Positions 1-11,000 of a stretch of 28,362 nucleotides of DNA are shown piece by piece (the first letter of the stretch is position 1; every line of letters starts with the position of its first letter). The position numbers were made by a program, and so were the translations under genes. Source of the DNA: Saccoglossus kowalevskii. Its lineage: Eukaryota; Hemichordata; Enteropneusta; Harrimaniidae. Below the pieces are notes generated by a model that saw only the letters and a program-made list of their open reading frames with translations, did no database searches and was not told the origin of the DNA. Location of the stretch: positions 129,631-157,992 of the forward strand of contig NW_003140313.1 of NCBI RefSeq assembly GCF_000003605.2, in the 5' to 3' direction.

Positions 1-285
1 CTGATCATCACATTTGAATAAAATTTGGTACAAAAATGCTCTAGGACAATATACAGGCCTGATTAATTTTGGGTTAACATTTGTTCATATTAATTCTTTA
101 ATTAGCATAATAATTCATAATTTTTTTGTTCTGTTCTGTTCATATTAGTTACCTGATTTACATAATTAGTTTTCAGCTTTTCCATCAATATCTCATGTAC
201 AAGTAATTTTGAATTAATTTTTAATGTATCTTCAATACTCTCAGCACACGAGAGTTCTTTCTAAGCTTTCTTTGATTAGCTTTAT
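1..285 (+). mobile_element. Family 1 element, 3' end only (cut by the window start)
   Basis: This stretch matches 18738-19069 closely in order and wording, including CTCTAGGACAATA, and ends with the same tail. GCACACGAGAGT at 244-255 is the inverted partner (11 of 12) of the family 1 5' tip ACTCCCGTGTGC seen at 15949. The tail TTTCTTTGATTAG ends at about 285-286. Confidence 0.7.
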
Positions 286-358
286 GATAAATCAATATTA
301 TTAAAAAAATATGTTTACATCCATATTGTATTTATAAGAATGAATCAGCTATACAGTG

Positions 359-540
359 TACTGTGAAATCTGTATTAGAAACCACGGCTTCTATTAAAAT
401 GTTACAATACAACAAAAAGGATGCGGCTTCCATTAGAGCATCTACACATATGAGAAATTATGATTTTGGTTCTCAATTATTCAAAAAGAATGGGTGCGTC
501 TTCTATCAGGAATGCGGCTTCTAATACAGATTTGATGGTA
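359..540. mobile_element. MITE family 5, copy 1 (182 bp, ~27-bp inverted ends)
   Basis: It begins TACTGTGAAATCTGTATTAG and ends with the inverted match GCGGCTTCTAATACAGATTT...GGTA. Internal copies of GCGGCTTC(T)ATTAG occur. A better preserved copy is at 21136-21319. Too short to code for anything. Confidence 0.75.
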
Positions 541-695
541 CTACTCTGACAGCTTATACAATGTATGTACAACTACAATGTATCAACAGCTGCAAATTTG
601 TATTAACAAAGGCCCAACCATCAAAGTAAACTTGTTCACAGTTTTAAAAACATAGTTTTAAAGTTGCTACAGTGGTCTACACTATGATTTTACAG

Positions 696-909
696 TACTG
701 TAGAATACTTTATTTTCACTTAGAATTTATTCTCGCTATTTTCATTGAAGGGATGCTTCAGTGAAAATGAAATCCAGTGAATATACTTTTTTTTCCTATG
801 TCTCACATTTAACTCGTCAAAAATCAATGAAAATAAATTCCATACAAAACACCCAAAAAGCTTTTTCAGCGAAAATTAATTCCAGCGAAAATAAAGTATT
901 TTTATAGTA
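696..909. mobile_element. MITE family 6, copy 1 (214 bp, ~31-bp inverted ends)
   Basis: It begins TACTGTAGAATACTTTATTT and ends in the inverted counterpart AAATAAAGTATT...AGTA. Internal AAATTCCATACAAAACACCC is shared with the copies at 2892 and, inverted, at 10037. Confidence 0.8.
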
Positions 910-1516
910 ATCTATTGTACTTTATTGTGCACTCTGACAGAACTGATTTTGTAGGGAAATTGAATCCCCCAAAATCAAGTTCAGTCAGCTTGTTGACTGC
1001 TGGAAAGAAAATATAAAAAGAATTAAATTTTATATAAAATTGTATGCAACTGTATTGGTGACTTGAGGCACAAAGTGTTGTGGCCCTTGATTTACTTCAT
1101 ACAATGTATATACACTCATTTTGTTTATAAAATTTGATGGCAATGGCTGTTAAGATAGATAGATTTGAAAATTCATATTTTTTCCCTCTATTGCAGGTTA
1201 TCCAAACCACGAAGATAACTTTTTTGTAGAGGCAGGCCCAGCTGTTAGATTGTGGTGCAATGCACTCAATGAGGTGGGTAGCAAGCCTTATCATGATCAA
1301 CTAACTATTTAAAGGGGAACTACTCAATCCCATGGATTGCACCAAAGAATCATGGGACACTATTGTTTATGTTGTTTACAATGTTAATTTATCTTTTGTT
1401 ATCCATTGTTATTTTAATCCAGAAAGTAAATTTGTTGTGAGATTAGGCTTAACTGGAAGGTGCCCCTTTAACGTTTAACAAAACCTCACTTTCTGCTGAG
1501 AAATCCTCCCCTATTC
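910..1516. other. No gene or repeat recognised
   Basis: AT-rich single-copy-looking sequence. The open frames here are short and have no coding features that I can support. Confidence 0.5.
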
Positions 1517-2060
1517 ACAATGAATATCCCAGTGAAATCGCAATGAATATCCCAGTGAAATCTCAATGAATATCCCAGTGAAATCACAATGAATATCCCT
1601 GTAAAATCGAAATGAATATGCCAGTGAAATCGCAATGAATATCCCAGTGAAATCGCAATGAATATCCCTGTAAAATTGCAATGAATATCCCAGGGAAATC
1701 GCAATGAATATCCCAGGGACAACGCAATGAATATCCCAGTGAAATCGCAATGAATATCCCAGTCAAATCGCAATAAATATCTCAGTCAAATCGCAATAAA
1801 TATCTCGGTCAAATCGCAATGAATATCTCAGTCAAATCGCAATGAATATCCCAGTGAAATTGCAATGAATACCCCAATGAAATCGCAATGAATATCCCAG
1901 TGAAATCGCAATGAATATCCCAGTGAAATCGCAATGAATATCCCAGTGAAATCGCAATGAATATCCATGTAAAATCGCAATGAATATCCCAGGGAAATCG
2001 CAATGAATATCCCAGTGAAATCGCAATGAATATCCCAGTGAAATCGCAATGAATCGCAAT
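1517..2060. repeat. 23-bp minisatellite, about 24 units
   Basis: The unit is AATGAATATCCCAGTGAAAT + CGC with variants (CAGGG, CTGTA, CAGTC, CTCGGTC). Because 23 is not a multiple of three and the unit has no stop on the minus strand, all three minus frames stay open and give 23-residue periodic peptides (AISLGYSLRFHWDIHCDFTG). These are a by-product of the repeat and not genes. Confidence 0.95.
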
Positions 2061-2891
2061 CGCAACGCAACATATCACTTGATCTTTAATATGCATACCT
2101 GTATTATCTCAGGGACATGGACATGTTATAATGAAGGCATTGGACAAGAGATGTGACAAACACAACGGCATTTGGAGAATCAAAAATCATAATTAACGCT
2201 GCGATGAAATGATTAAAGGGCGGTGGTCGTCGCGCCACGCACGCGCGAGATTTATGGGTCTCGTATAAACAAAGATTCGCAGATCAACGAATACAAACTG
2301 AGACGTTTCCAAGCTTAATTAGGTAATTTTTAGGTGTTTGAAAGGTATCGAAGGAGTCACCAATGGTTATTCAGTGCAAGTCGCGCCCAGGTCAAACCTC
2401 ATACTTGTGATTTCCGTGCAAATGTCACACGTGACAACCACTGCGCTTTAACATATGACATCAGTTTGACCCTACAGAGGCACTTGGGTTATACAATAAA
2501 AGAATTTTCAGACAATTTCGAATAATGACTATCGAAAAGTGATTTGCCAACCTTCTTGAAAATAGCATAATTCAACTAAAAAATACAATAGTTTCTAAAT
2601 TAGGCAAAAAAAATGACAGTCTGGTCAGTCTGAAAGTCTGGTCAACCATTTCCGGTCTTGGTGATCTCCAGACAGTTCGAAAATTCTTGTATTAGCCAAA
2701 CTAAAAACACACCAATGTTCTTGTAAATAGTATGATACAAGTAAAAATTATGATAATTTGAACAACAGATGTTTTTTTTGATGCAAAACATGCTGACCCA
2801 AAATTCCAATAGTTTTGTATTTTTCAAAGCCCCTACAAATGTTATAATAATATTTCACATGAAAACATCCTGATTGTATTGATAATTTTAA
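2061..2891. other. Intergenic stretch with a CpG-rich patch at about 2215-2300
   Basis: Around 2218-2255 the sequence is GTGGTCGTCGCGCCACGCAC followed by GCGCGAG, dense in CpG in an AT-rich, CpG-poor setting. An E-box CACGTG occurs at about 2429. It might mark a promoter, but no first exon with a good donor was recognised. The 63-codon + frame at 2334-2525 shows no known domain. Confidence 0.3.
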
Positions 2892-3103
2892 TACTGTAGA
2901 ATACTTTATTTTCGCTTGGAATTAATTTTCACTATTTTCGCTGAAGGAATGATTCAGTGAAAATATAATCCAGCGAATATACCTTTTTTCCTATATTTTA
3001 CATTAAACCCATCAAAAATCAGTGAAAATAAATTCTATACAAAACACCCAAAAAGTCTTTTCAGCGAAAATAAATTCCAGCGAAAATAAAGTATTTCACA
3101 GTA
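2892..3103. mobile_element. MITE family 6, copy 2 (212 bp)
   Basis: The ends TACTGTAGAATACTTTATTT and AAATAAAGTATTTCACAGTA are inverted matches. It is in the same orientation as copy 1 and more regular at the tips (TTTTCGCTTGGAATT / AATTCCAGCGAAAA). Confidence 0.85.
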
Positions 3104-3339
3104 TCTAGAGAACTACATGTATTACAGATGGAGTTATGCAGCTGAGCCAATGCTTTATTAAGTTTATCATATAAGTAACATAACTCATTTATCAGAAGAA
3201 TATATATTGTCATGTGACCTAATTAATCTTGCTAGCTTTACAAATTCACAGAAAATAGCTGTAGATACGATAGATGCGAAAAACTGTCACTTTTTCACGG
3301 TCATTTACGGTCATTGTTGCCATACAGATATAATATACA

Positions 3340-3592
3340 TAAATTTACATAAATTCGCCTATTTCCACAGATATCTCAAAAACCACTCATCAGATTTCAA
3401 TGAAACCTAACACGTATGTGGTCTAGTATAATTCACAGATGTGATTAGTTTGAGGTCGGAATCCATGAATATGATTAACTAAATTTGCATAAATTGATCA
3501 ATTTTATGATATCTTGTTTAAAAGACTAATTTGGTTTATTCCCTATTTCAATTCTCTCAGTACATGACTGTTCTTTCTTAGCTTTCTTTGAA
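3340..3592 (+). mobile_element. Family 1 element, degenerate short copy
   Basis: ATCTCAAAAACCACTCATCA then GATTTCAATGAAACC match the internal units of the 16-19 kb elements. The 3' tail CTTTCTTAGCTTTCTTTGA at about 3575 matches the family 1 end. The 5' hairpin was not found. Confidence 0.5.
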
Positions 3593-3792
3593 TCTAAAAT
3601 GTTGGTTAAGACATTATTATTAGGTTCGTTTAGTCCAACTTTACGGTATAAAAAAAAAATTATGAAAAACGCACAGACACAAATCTCATAAAATGCATTT
3701 CACTGTCATTTTTGGAATTTTAAATATCTCAGTAAATTACAATAACCTTTATCATGAGAACTTCACACCATACAAGAGATTTTTTTAAACAG

Positions 3793-3968
3793 GGGCACAG
3801 CGCCCTCATGCCATGGCCAAGTGCTTTCTTACCCTGGGGAGCAGATCCTCTGGCAACCATAAAATTGTGATTGACCGGGGATCACATGTGGCCACAGTCT
3901 TCAACTGTGACCTGTCTGACAGTAATTTTGGTCCCAAGGAAGCCACAGAATGCTCCATTTTAACTTAG
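3793..3968 (+). other. GC-rich open patch; possible last exon of an upstream gene
   Basis: A polypyrimidine tract and AAACAG end at 3792. The + frame is then open to TAG at 3966-3968, reading MAKCFLTLGSRSSGNHKIVI from an ATG at 3813 and on through DRGSHVATVFNCDLSDSNFG. GC content and codon choice (GCC, GTG, CTG, AAG, GAC) differ from the AT-rich surroundings and look coding. The minus strand is also open over much of the same stretch (3806-3958) and carries a GTAAGA donor-like motif, so strand is uncertain. I do not recognise the protein. It could be a terminal exon of a gene lying to the left, an exon on the other strand, or a repeat-derived fragment. Confidence 0.25.
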
Positions 3969-5459
3969 AATTACCAAAAACTCCACACCCTGGTAGAGGG
4001 AACCCTGTATCCCCCACTTGGTGGTGCCTCTGAATTGCAGTGCTCCCTCTTGTAGTTTTTTTCTAGAAAAACCCTCCATACCATTGGTTGTATATTCCCA
4101 TAGTCATCTCCTATTTATCATCATATGCATGTAATGCAGGGAAATTGCTGTTGTCAGTCGGGGTTATGCATAATAATCCGCTGACGCTCCCAATTGAGCT
4201 GAAATGTTTATCCCTTGCGTCAATAATTCGTCAGACAGATGCTTGTTTGCATACTGATCCAGACAATTGTAAAAACAGTACATGACTTAAAACAAATCTC
4301 TTTTGAAAGAAAAGTGCACTTTGTGCAACATTGTGACCGGATTTTCCACGGCAAACATGATCCTAATCATTTAAAATGAAAGGAAGTATAAGTTTCCTAT
4401 GTCCTCATGATGTGTTAGTACATGCATTTACGTGTATTATCCTAAGCCGATGTGATCAGTCTACTGTGTACAGCTGTTCTACCTTTTCTGATTGCAAATT
4501 AAAATGGAAAGACTGAGCTGTGTATCTTAAGTGTACTATATTTTTAATTATTTAAGTCTATTGAGCCTCACAAATTGAGATCGTGAGCGTTTTATTAATT
4601 TTGCATAAATGTAATATGAAAATTTCCAGGTTAAGTAGGCTTGTGAAAATACAACACATTTGTCGGAGATAATCTTCACAGGATCATGGTTAATGTAATT
4701 GCAAATAATTGCTTAGTGGGTATAGGCCAGGGTAATGTTCCATTTATCTACAAAAATGATGGCAATGTTATGTGTAAACCTCTTTGATTTGTACATACAC
4801 ATGGATGCATCTGCTATCATTTCTCAGACATCTTACAAACACTAGTTTTTACTACCTTAAACTAAATTATGTTTGGGTACTTAGAGTAGTAACACATTCT
4901 CATTTCCGGTCCAGTTAAACTTAAAATACACCACAAATATTTACTTTTGAGATATAATTGTTGATGCGTATTGGTTCTTGGATATTTCAGCTTCGTCGTC
5001 CTATACTTTGTTTAGTTATTCGGACTTCCGAGATTGCGTAAAAACGGATAGTTTCGCGATTTTGTCACGTAAAATACCTTTGCTGAACCATTTGCTGAGA
5101 GATGGCTGTTTAGGTACAAATTTAGTTGCAGCATTAGGTAATCAAACAAAAAAAGACTTTGCACTAAAATATGTTTGAGATCTATATGTTGCTTCACGTG
5201 TTTATTTGCCTTCAATTACGTTTCGGTGGTTGGCACTGCCGCTCCTGGAATCTTGCTGATAATGTTTCGTCCCAATTCCGTAGCTGTCACAGAGAAAATT
5301 CAAAAAGTCTATAATGTTTTCAACTTTTAACATGGCAGACATGTAATTAGCATAACAATGTTTTTGACCTTTGTCGCCATTTTCATCTATCTTTGACTAT
5401 TTCCACATCACAGATGCATGTAACTAAAACATTTGAATGGGCGTTGTGATCGAAATTCA
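3969..5459. other. No gene recognised; CpG-rich patch at about 4980-5290
   Basis: From about 4985 to 5285 CpG is frequent (CTTCGTCGTCC, TTTCGCGAT, TCACGTGTT, GCCGCTCC) against a CpG-poor background. It could be the promoter region of the E2-like gene, whose start must lie upstream of 7840. The 66-codon + frame at 4978-5178 follows a TATTTCAG acceptor-like motif but shows no family features. Confidence 0.3.
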
Positions 5460-5730
5460 CGTGCATTAAATTGCGTTTTTTAGAGTTTCCCAAGATTGTT
5501 TCAAAAACTGCAGTTGCACCAGAGATAACTATAACATTGAAACAGTCATTGTGAAATTCACATGTATTAAATTGCGTTTTTTTAAGTCACATACCATAAA
5601 TATTGTTTTTTAAGTCGCGTACATGTACCGTAAATTGTGTTTTTTAAGTCACTTGCCATAAATTGCGTTTTTTAAGTCGCGTACCGTAAATTGTGTTTTT
5701 TAAATCAAGTGCCGTAAATTGCGTTTTCCC
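5460..5730. repeat. Imperfect ~27-bp tandem repeat, about five units
   Basis: The unit is approximately GTACCGTAAATTGTGTTTTT + TAAGTCAC, with variants. Clear units run from about 5550 to 5725 and a looser one lies at 5460-5490. Confidence 0.7.
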
Positions 5731-7839
5731 TCAAATTCGTGTTTGATATTCGTATCCTAATCCCCCACCAGAGTAATCAGTAATTAAATAATACAAACTG
5801 TGTCACTATCCAAATTTTGAAATGCATTTATTTTCGCTGTAACTTTAACTGTAATATTTACGAAACATTTATTTAATATGTTCTCTATGGATGTTTTCAA
5901 TGATAGAATTATATACCGTAGATAAGGAAAAATTAAAAACAATTTCAATGGCATGAATTTAAAAAAAACCTATGGGCCCGAAAACTAGCAAAGACGGGAA
6001 ATAAATGTTTATTATTGTCGCCATGTTTATTTATCCTTGACTATTCCTTCACCAGCGAGAATAACATCACGACTATTTGTTTCCCTGGTGTCTCAAATAA
6101 AACTGAATTCATATCTTTCATTCAAATTTATAAAGGTTTGTGTCATATTGGGCTTCACTTGCCAATATTGATTGGGTCACAATTATTGTAGCTATCGCCG
6201 AGGTAAATAGTAAATGAGATTCCTTGGTTATTATTTTATATTATCTTGATTTGCCAATTTTTGTTGTATAAATTAATCAATTCAAAGAAAAAAATCGACA
6301 AGCATTAAATTTGTTACTTGCAAATAAAAATTCCAATAAATTTACCAATGTCAACATTATGGTATCTCTGATGCTGAAATGCACATGATAATATTAAGAA
6401 TACACATTACTTGACTTTTACACAGTTATTTGTTGTTGGCCATTGTGCACCAAAAAAAGTATTCTTATCTCGTTCGTCCATCCCTGTTAGTTAGAAATTA
6501 GCCTGAAGTTAAGCCCTTTTGTTGTAAACTTTACATTTTGAACTCATTCTTAAAAAGATGATTCCAAAAAGGTATCTTTGATAGTTTTCCTTCAGATTTG
6601 TGCTTTCCATGACAATAACATTCCATTCTTAATTTTAGTGAAAGTTGTCATAATTTTTGGTGAAAAAAAAATGTTATTTTCAACATTTTTCTGAATACTG
6701 CTATTCCCTTTGCTTTGATATTTGACATATACATACCGTACAATCAATGGTGAACTACTATTGTGTTTGATTGTTGTTTGATTTTTGGAATATTAGTGAA
6801 TATTTTTGTGATATTTTCATTTTCTTTTTGAAAACGCCTAGCACAGTTACTTTTATGCATTATAGGTAGGTTATTTTGTTGTCACAATTATATAAAAAAA
6901 AGAATCCAATTTTCATGAAAATTTAAAATAAAAACACTATTTTATAAACTAATAAATAAAAAAATGCACTCTGAGTTTTGCAAAGTAAATCGACCAGACT
7001 CTTGTTGTATACTTTACCATGGTCCTAAAAAGCATATATGAGGTATGTGCTTCGTCATCCTCGAAGAAATGTATATAAATTCTTTAGTTGTTTGTCAAGT
7101 ACAGTAAATTAGATTGTGTGAATGATGGCTGTACATTACACTAAAACACAATTCATCAAAATGCGTAATTTAAGACAGATGCGGCCATTTTGGCCTCTGG
7201 ATTGCGTCAGTTTCCATTTTAATTTAAAATTTGCAAAAATTAAGAGTTAAAGCTAAAAACGCTCAGCAAGGTAAGGTATGAGCTCCACATCATGCTTGTT
7301 TCTATGGAAACATACCTTGTCCAAGTGTTAATACATGTACCTTTGTGACGACCATTGTGGGTTTAAAGGGGGTCATAATCGATACTAATTGGTCTCTTAG
7401 AAAGTCAATCATAAAGATCAGTCTTGCATTTTGAGAGAATTACTGTATTGAAGTGTCTTATTTGCAGACATCTTTGTTGGTATCCTAGTAACAGAAAAAA
7501 CATCTGCATCATTTCTGGAGACGAAACATGCTTATATGCTGTTTTGCCAAACTTGTGACAATTTACAAGTGAGTTGGAGCCCAATTAAAGAACTTAATGA
7601 ACATTTGAGACGATTTTTTTTGTAATGACTAAATATTGGCAACTAGGGGATCACAGACAGAGTTCTCCCATATTTCACCTGATGCTCCCTCTGTACATTT
7701 AATACATTATCTCAAACAAATGTTCTTACTTCTATTTATTCTAAAAAATAACTGATTTTCACTTGAAATTTGCATAACATTGGTGAAATGAAACAAAAAC
7801 GTATTTTATAATTTTTTTCTTTTTTTTATTTTCATCCAG
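5731..7839. other. Non-coding, AT-rich; one degenerate family 2 unit at about 6590-6735
   Basis: TTCAGATTTGTGCTTTCCAT, then CATAATTTTTGGTGAAA, TATTTTCAACATTTTTC and CCTTTGCTTTGATAT follow the same order as the internal unit of the family 2 elements at 13.9 and 22.3 kb, suggesting an old copy. Nothing else was recognised in this stretch. Confidence 0.45.
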
Positions 7840-8070
7840 TATCTCTTAGATGCCCCATCGATTCTTACTCTGAAGGAAGTCCTTAATAAAGCTGTTATGC
7901 TCCATGGTAACGGAAAAAGAGATGGCACATCGCCAGAAGGAACTGATGAAGAAGATGGAATGGAAGAAGATGAGATTGAAGAGGAAGACCATGAGGCAAT
8001 GATGATGTCTGATGACGACGATGATAATACATTTACAACCAAGTGGGAATTAGATATAGCCAGGAAAAAG
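7840..8070 (+). CDS. Exon 1 (first seen) of the E2-like gene: acidic region
   Basis: A polypyrimidine tract and CAG end at 7839 and the donor GTTAAT follows at 8071, a weaker donor than most here. The 77 codons start [19 protein letters not shown] and run into an acidic stretch with [14 protein letters not shown] and SDDDDDN, ending WELDIARKK. Acidic low-complexity stretches also precede the UBC domain in the UBE2Q family. The frame is open up to the acceptor, so at least one more upstream exon should exist; I could not find it between 1 and 7839. An internal ATG at 7897 could be used as a start, but the open frame before it argues against this. Confidence 0.75.
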
Positions 8071-11000
8071 GTTAATAATATATTTAGTTTGTGCGTCTGT
8101 CAAACTTTAATTGAATTTTGATCCAATGCTTCTCAATAATGCTGGCAGACAGGATGAGACGACAAGTAGTTTTAAGGGACGATCTCATATTCACGTATTC
8201 GAATATTCAAACCTGGGTTAACTCAAACTGCCCGAAGATGAAACCCAATTTCCTGATTTTCAAAGTCTAGACAATAGAGTGTCCCAGGACAACTGCATGA
8301 ATTTGCATAAAAAACCCGATTCAAACGCTCTCATTCACACCCGCCAAACTGTTGTTTATTTTTAGGATTGATTTTTTTTTACGTAGATTTGTCAAGACCA
8401 GGTGGTTGTCCCTAAAATGTGTTGACTTGGTGTGCAAGCTTCATTTTACAGTGCGTCTCATCGAAATAAACCCCTCTTCGAAATACCAGTGAAAACAGTG
8501 CTGAATAAATCAATTGTTTTGTCAGCTGACAATGTTATGGTGGTCTGAGCATTACTGCTGACTTTATTTTTGAGATGCTTTCACAGAAAACAATGTTGTC
8601 ATTATCAATTTATTAATTTCATTGTATTTTGATAACTCAGTCTCACAGACTTAACAAATTTAACCAAAAAATGTTCTCGCTGACTTTATGAACTGACATG
8701 GGCAGTAAACTGATCACACTTGTTGCAGTTAAACAAAGGCCATTTTATTTTTATGAATGCTTTGACTGATTATGTTCAAATTTTATATTTTCACTAAACA
8801 TCAGATTATATACAGATTTATTGATTCAAAAATGATTCAAAAATCAGGCGCAGTTTCTTATTTCCGGTTTCCGTTTGTGACGTCTCTAACATTTTTTCCG
8901 AAATTCTGCAGCAGATATCGATGAACTTTTGGCAGGTTGATGAACAAGTCTCTGTTGAACATGCACATAATTTTTTTCTAAATCTGAAAGTCAAAAGTGG
9001 GTCTTTTTCATGATTTTCATCCAAAATTACCTCTCCCAACAACACTGAGAAAACAACTGAACATGCTCAGAATAAATAATTAGGTTTAGATGGTAATGCT
9101 AGAGTTTTCAGTGATATCATGGCCTTGATCTAAATCAGTGACAGAAATGAACCACAGTCTGTTTTTTGTGAAAAATTAACGCTGAAATCTTGAAAAAAGT
9201 GGTCAGGAATGTTGTTGTATATTATATCTTTAAACTGTAAAAATTGCATTCCATTAAAGAGTCATCACTGAAATACCTGGTCACAAAGTTGAAGATCAGT
9301 GAAATCACTTTGCAGTTACTGTTTATAAATCTTGGCCAGGCACATTGACACATGTGGTCTAAATATAGCTTCAGTTGTCAGGGCTAGTGGGTCATACCAT
9401 TACGAATCTCAGTGGAAACTGTAGAGGGGTGTCAGGGCTACATTTTGATGGGAATTATAATGGTGATAGTGAAACAAACCCAGGTCCTGGTGATATACAA
9501 AGACTTGAATTAACAAAGAAGTCCATTTGTTATTAAAGGTACATCAAGGTTTGCGCAGATTTATGAATGCAGTTTCTAGAGTTTAGTTGCACTTCTGTAC
9601 TCTGAGATTTTGGACTCGTGTCAATGGAAGTTTTCAGTTATCAGTACAATACTATAGATTAAGGGAAGTCACTTTATGATGAGTTTTACCCACATAGAGT
9701 ACATATTAATTTACCTGTTTGCAGATTTTCCATGTATTATTTTAACATGAGTATTTTATAATTAAATGACGGGGACTGTGACATTTATGCCTTGTATATT
9801 GAAACAAAATAAACAAAGAAAGAAAATCAGGTGCCACAACAGTTTAGTTTCTGCCTTCAGAAGATTCCTACAGCCATATACATTTTTTGGTACATGTACA
9901 GACATTCCCATTCTTGAATCATTTTCTTCCCAGCAGTCATCAAGCTGACCTAACTTGAATTTTAGAATTCAAGTGGGACTCAGTTTCTCTACAAAATTGT
10001 TTTAATTCTGCAGCTGGTTGTTTGTGTATAAACCACTACTGTGAAATACTTTATTTTAGCTGAAATTAAGTTTCGCTGAAAAGACCTTTTGGGTTTTGTA
10101 TGGATTTTATTTTCACTGATTTTTGACGAGTTAAATGTAAAATATAGGAAAAAAAGTATATTCGCTTGATTTTATTTTCACTTAACCATTCCTTCAGCGA
10201 AAATAGCTAAAATTAATTCCAAGCGAAAATAAAGTATTTTACAGTATTTAAATATGTGTGTTATCATGCTCATTTGTGCTTTTAACAGAAACTATGGGCT
10301 TTGAAAGAAGCAGAAATCAGAGATGAAATGAAAAAGAGAAAACACATTGTAGCCTGTTCAGAACCCATGGAGTTGGAGGTACGGCAAGGTAGGTCTGACA
10401 GTTGATATTCCATAATATTTGTTACACTTTGACCTCAGTTGAGATAGATCAGGGAAATTAGTCTTGAATAAACCATAAACAATTGTTAGTATTGGAATTG
10501 AAAATAAAATCTACCAAAGATTCTAAATTGTAAATTGACATCAAGTTACAAACATCAAGTTTTAATTAATTAACTGTTAACCACACTTTGAGTTACGGGA
10601 AACATTAAACAAAATAACAAATTTATGTTGCTCGTAACTCGAAGTTCGGTTAGCTGTTATTTAAAGTTCAAGTTACTAAATGGCAATGTTTAACAAAAAC
10701 AAAAATATATATTACCCGTAACTCAAGGTTCTGTTAACTGCTAATTGAACAGTGAGTTACAATTTGGGCGTGGTTTCTAAAATATGGGTGTGGTCATTTT
10801 TGTAACTTGATGTCGGCAACTCAAACAAATTACCATCTGTATTTATTCTACCAAATTCTCTACACTCGTGTAACTGGTCTCTGGCACATAAGTTGGATAG
10901 TTTTCAGATTTTTTATATACTTTGCTCTGTACCCGGTACTTCATTTGGATGCTATTTTGAATCTCTTAAATGCTCTCTGGTTTTTCATTTTCAGCGTCCG

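Noticed and set aside
1517-2060. Possible CRISPR-like array
   Set aside because: Units are head-to-tail with no distinct spacers, in an animal genome; it is a minisatellite.
1486-2096. Several overlapping minus-strand open frames with periodic peptides
   Set aside because: They arise because a stop-free 23-bp unit is repeated; the same 23-residue pattern appears in all three frames.
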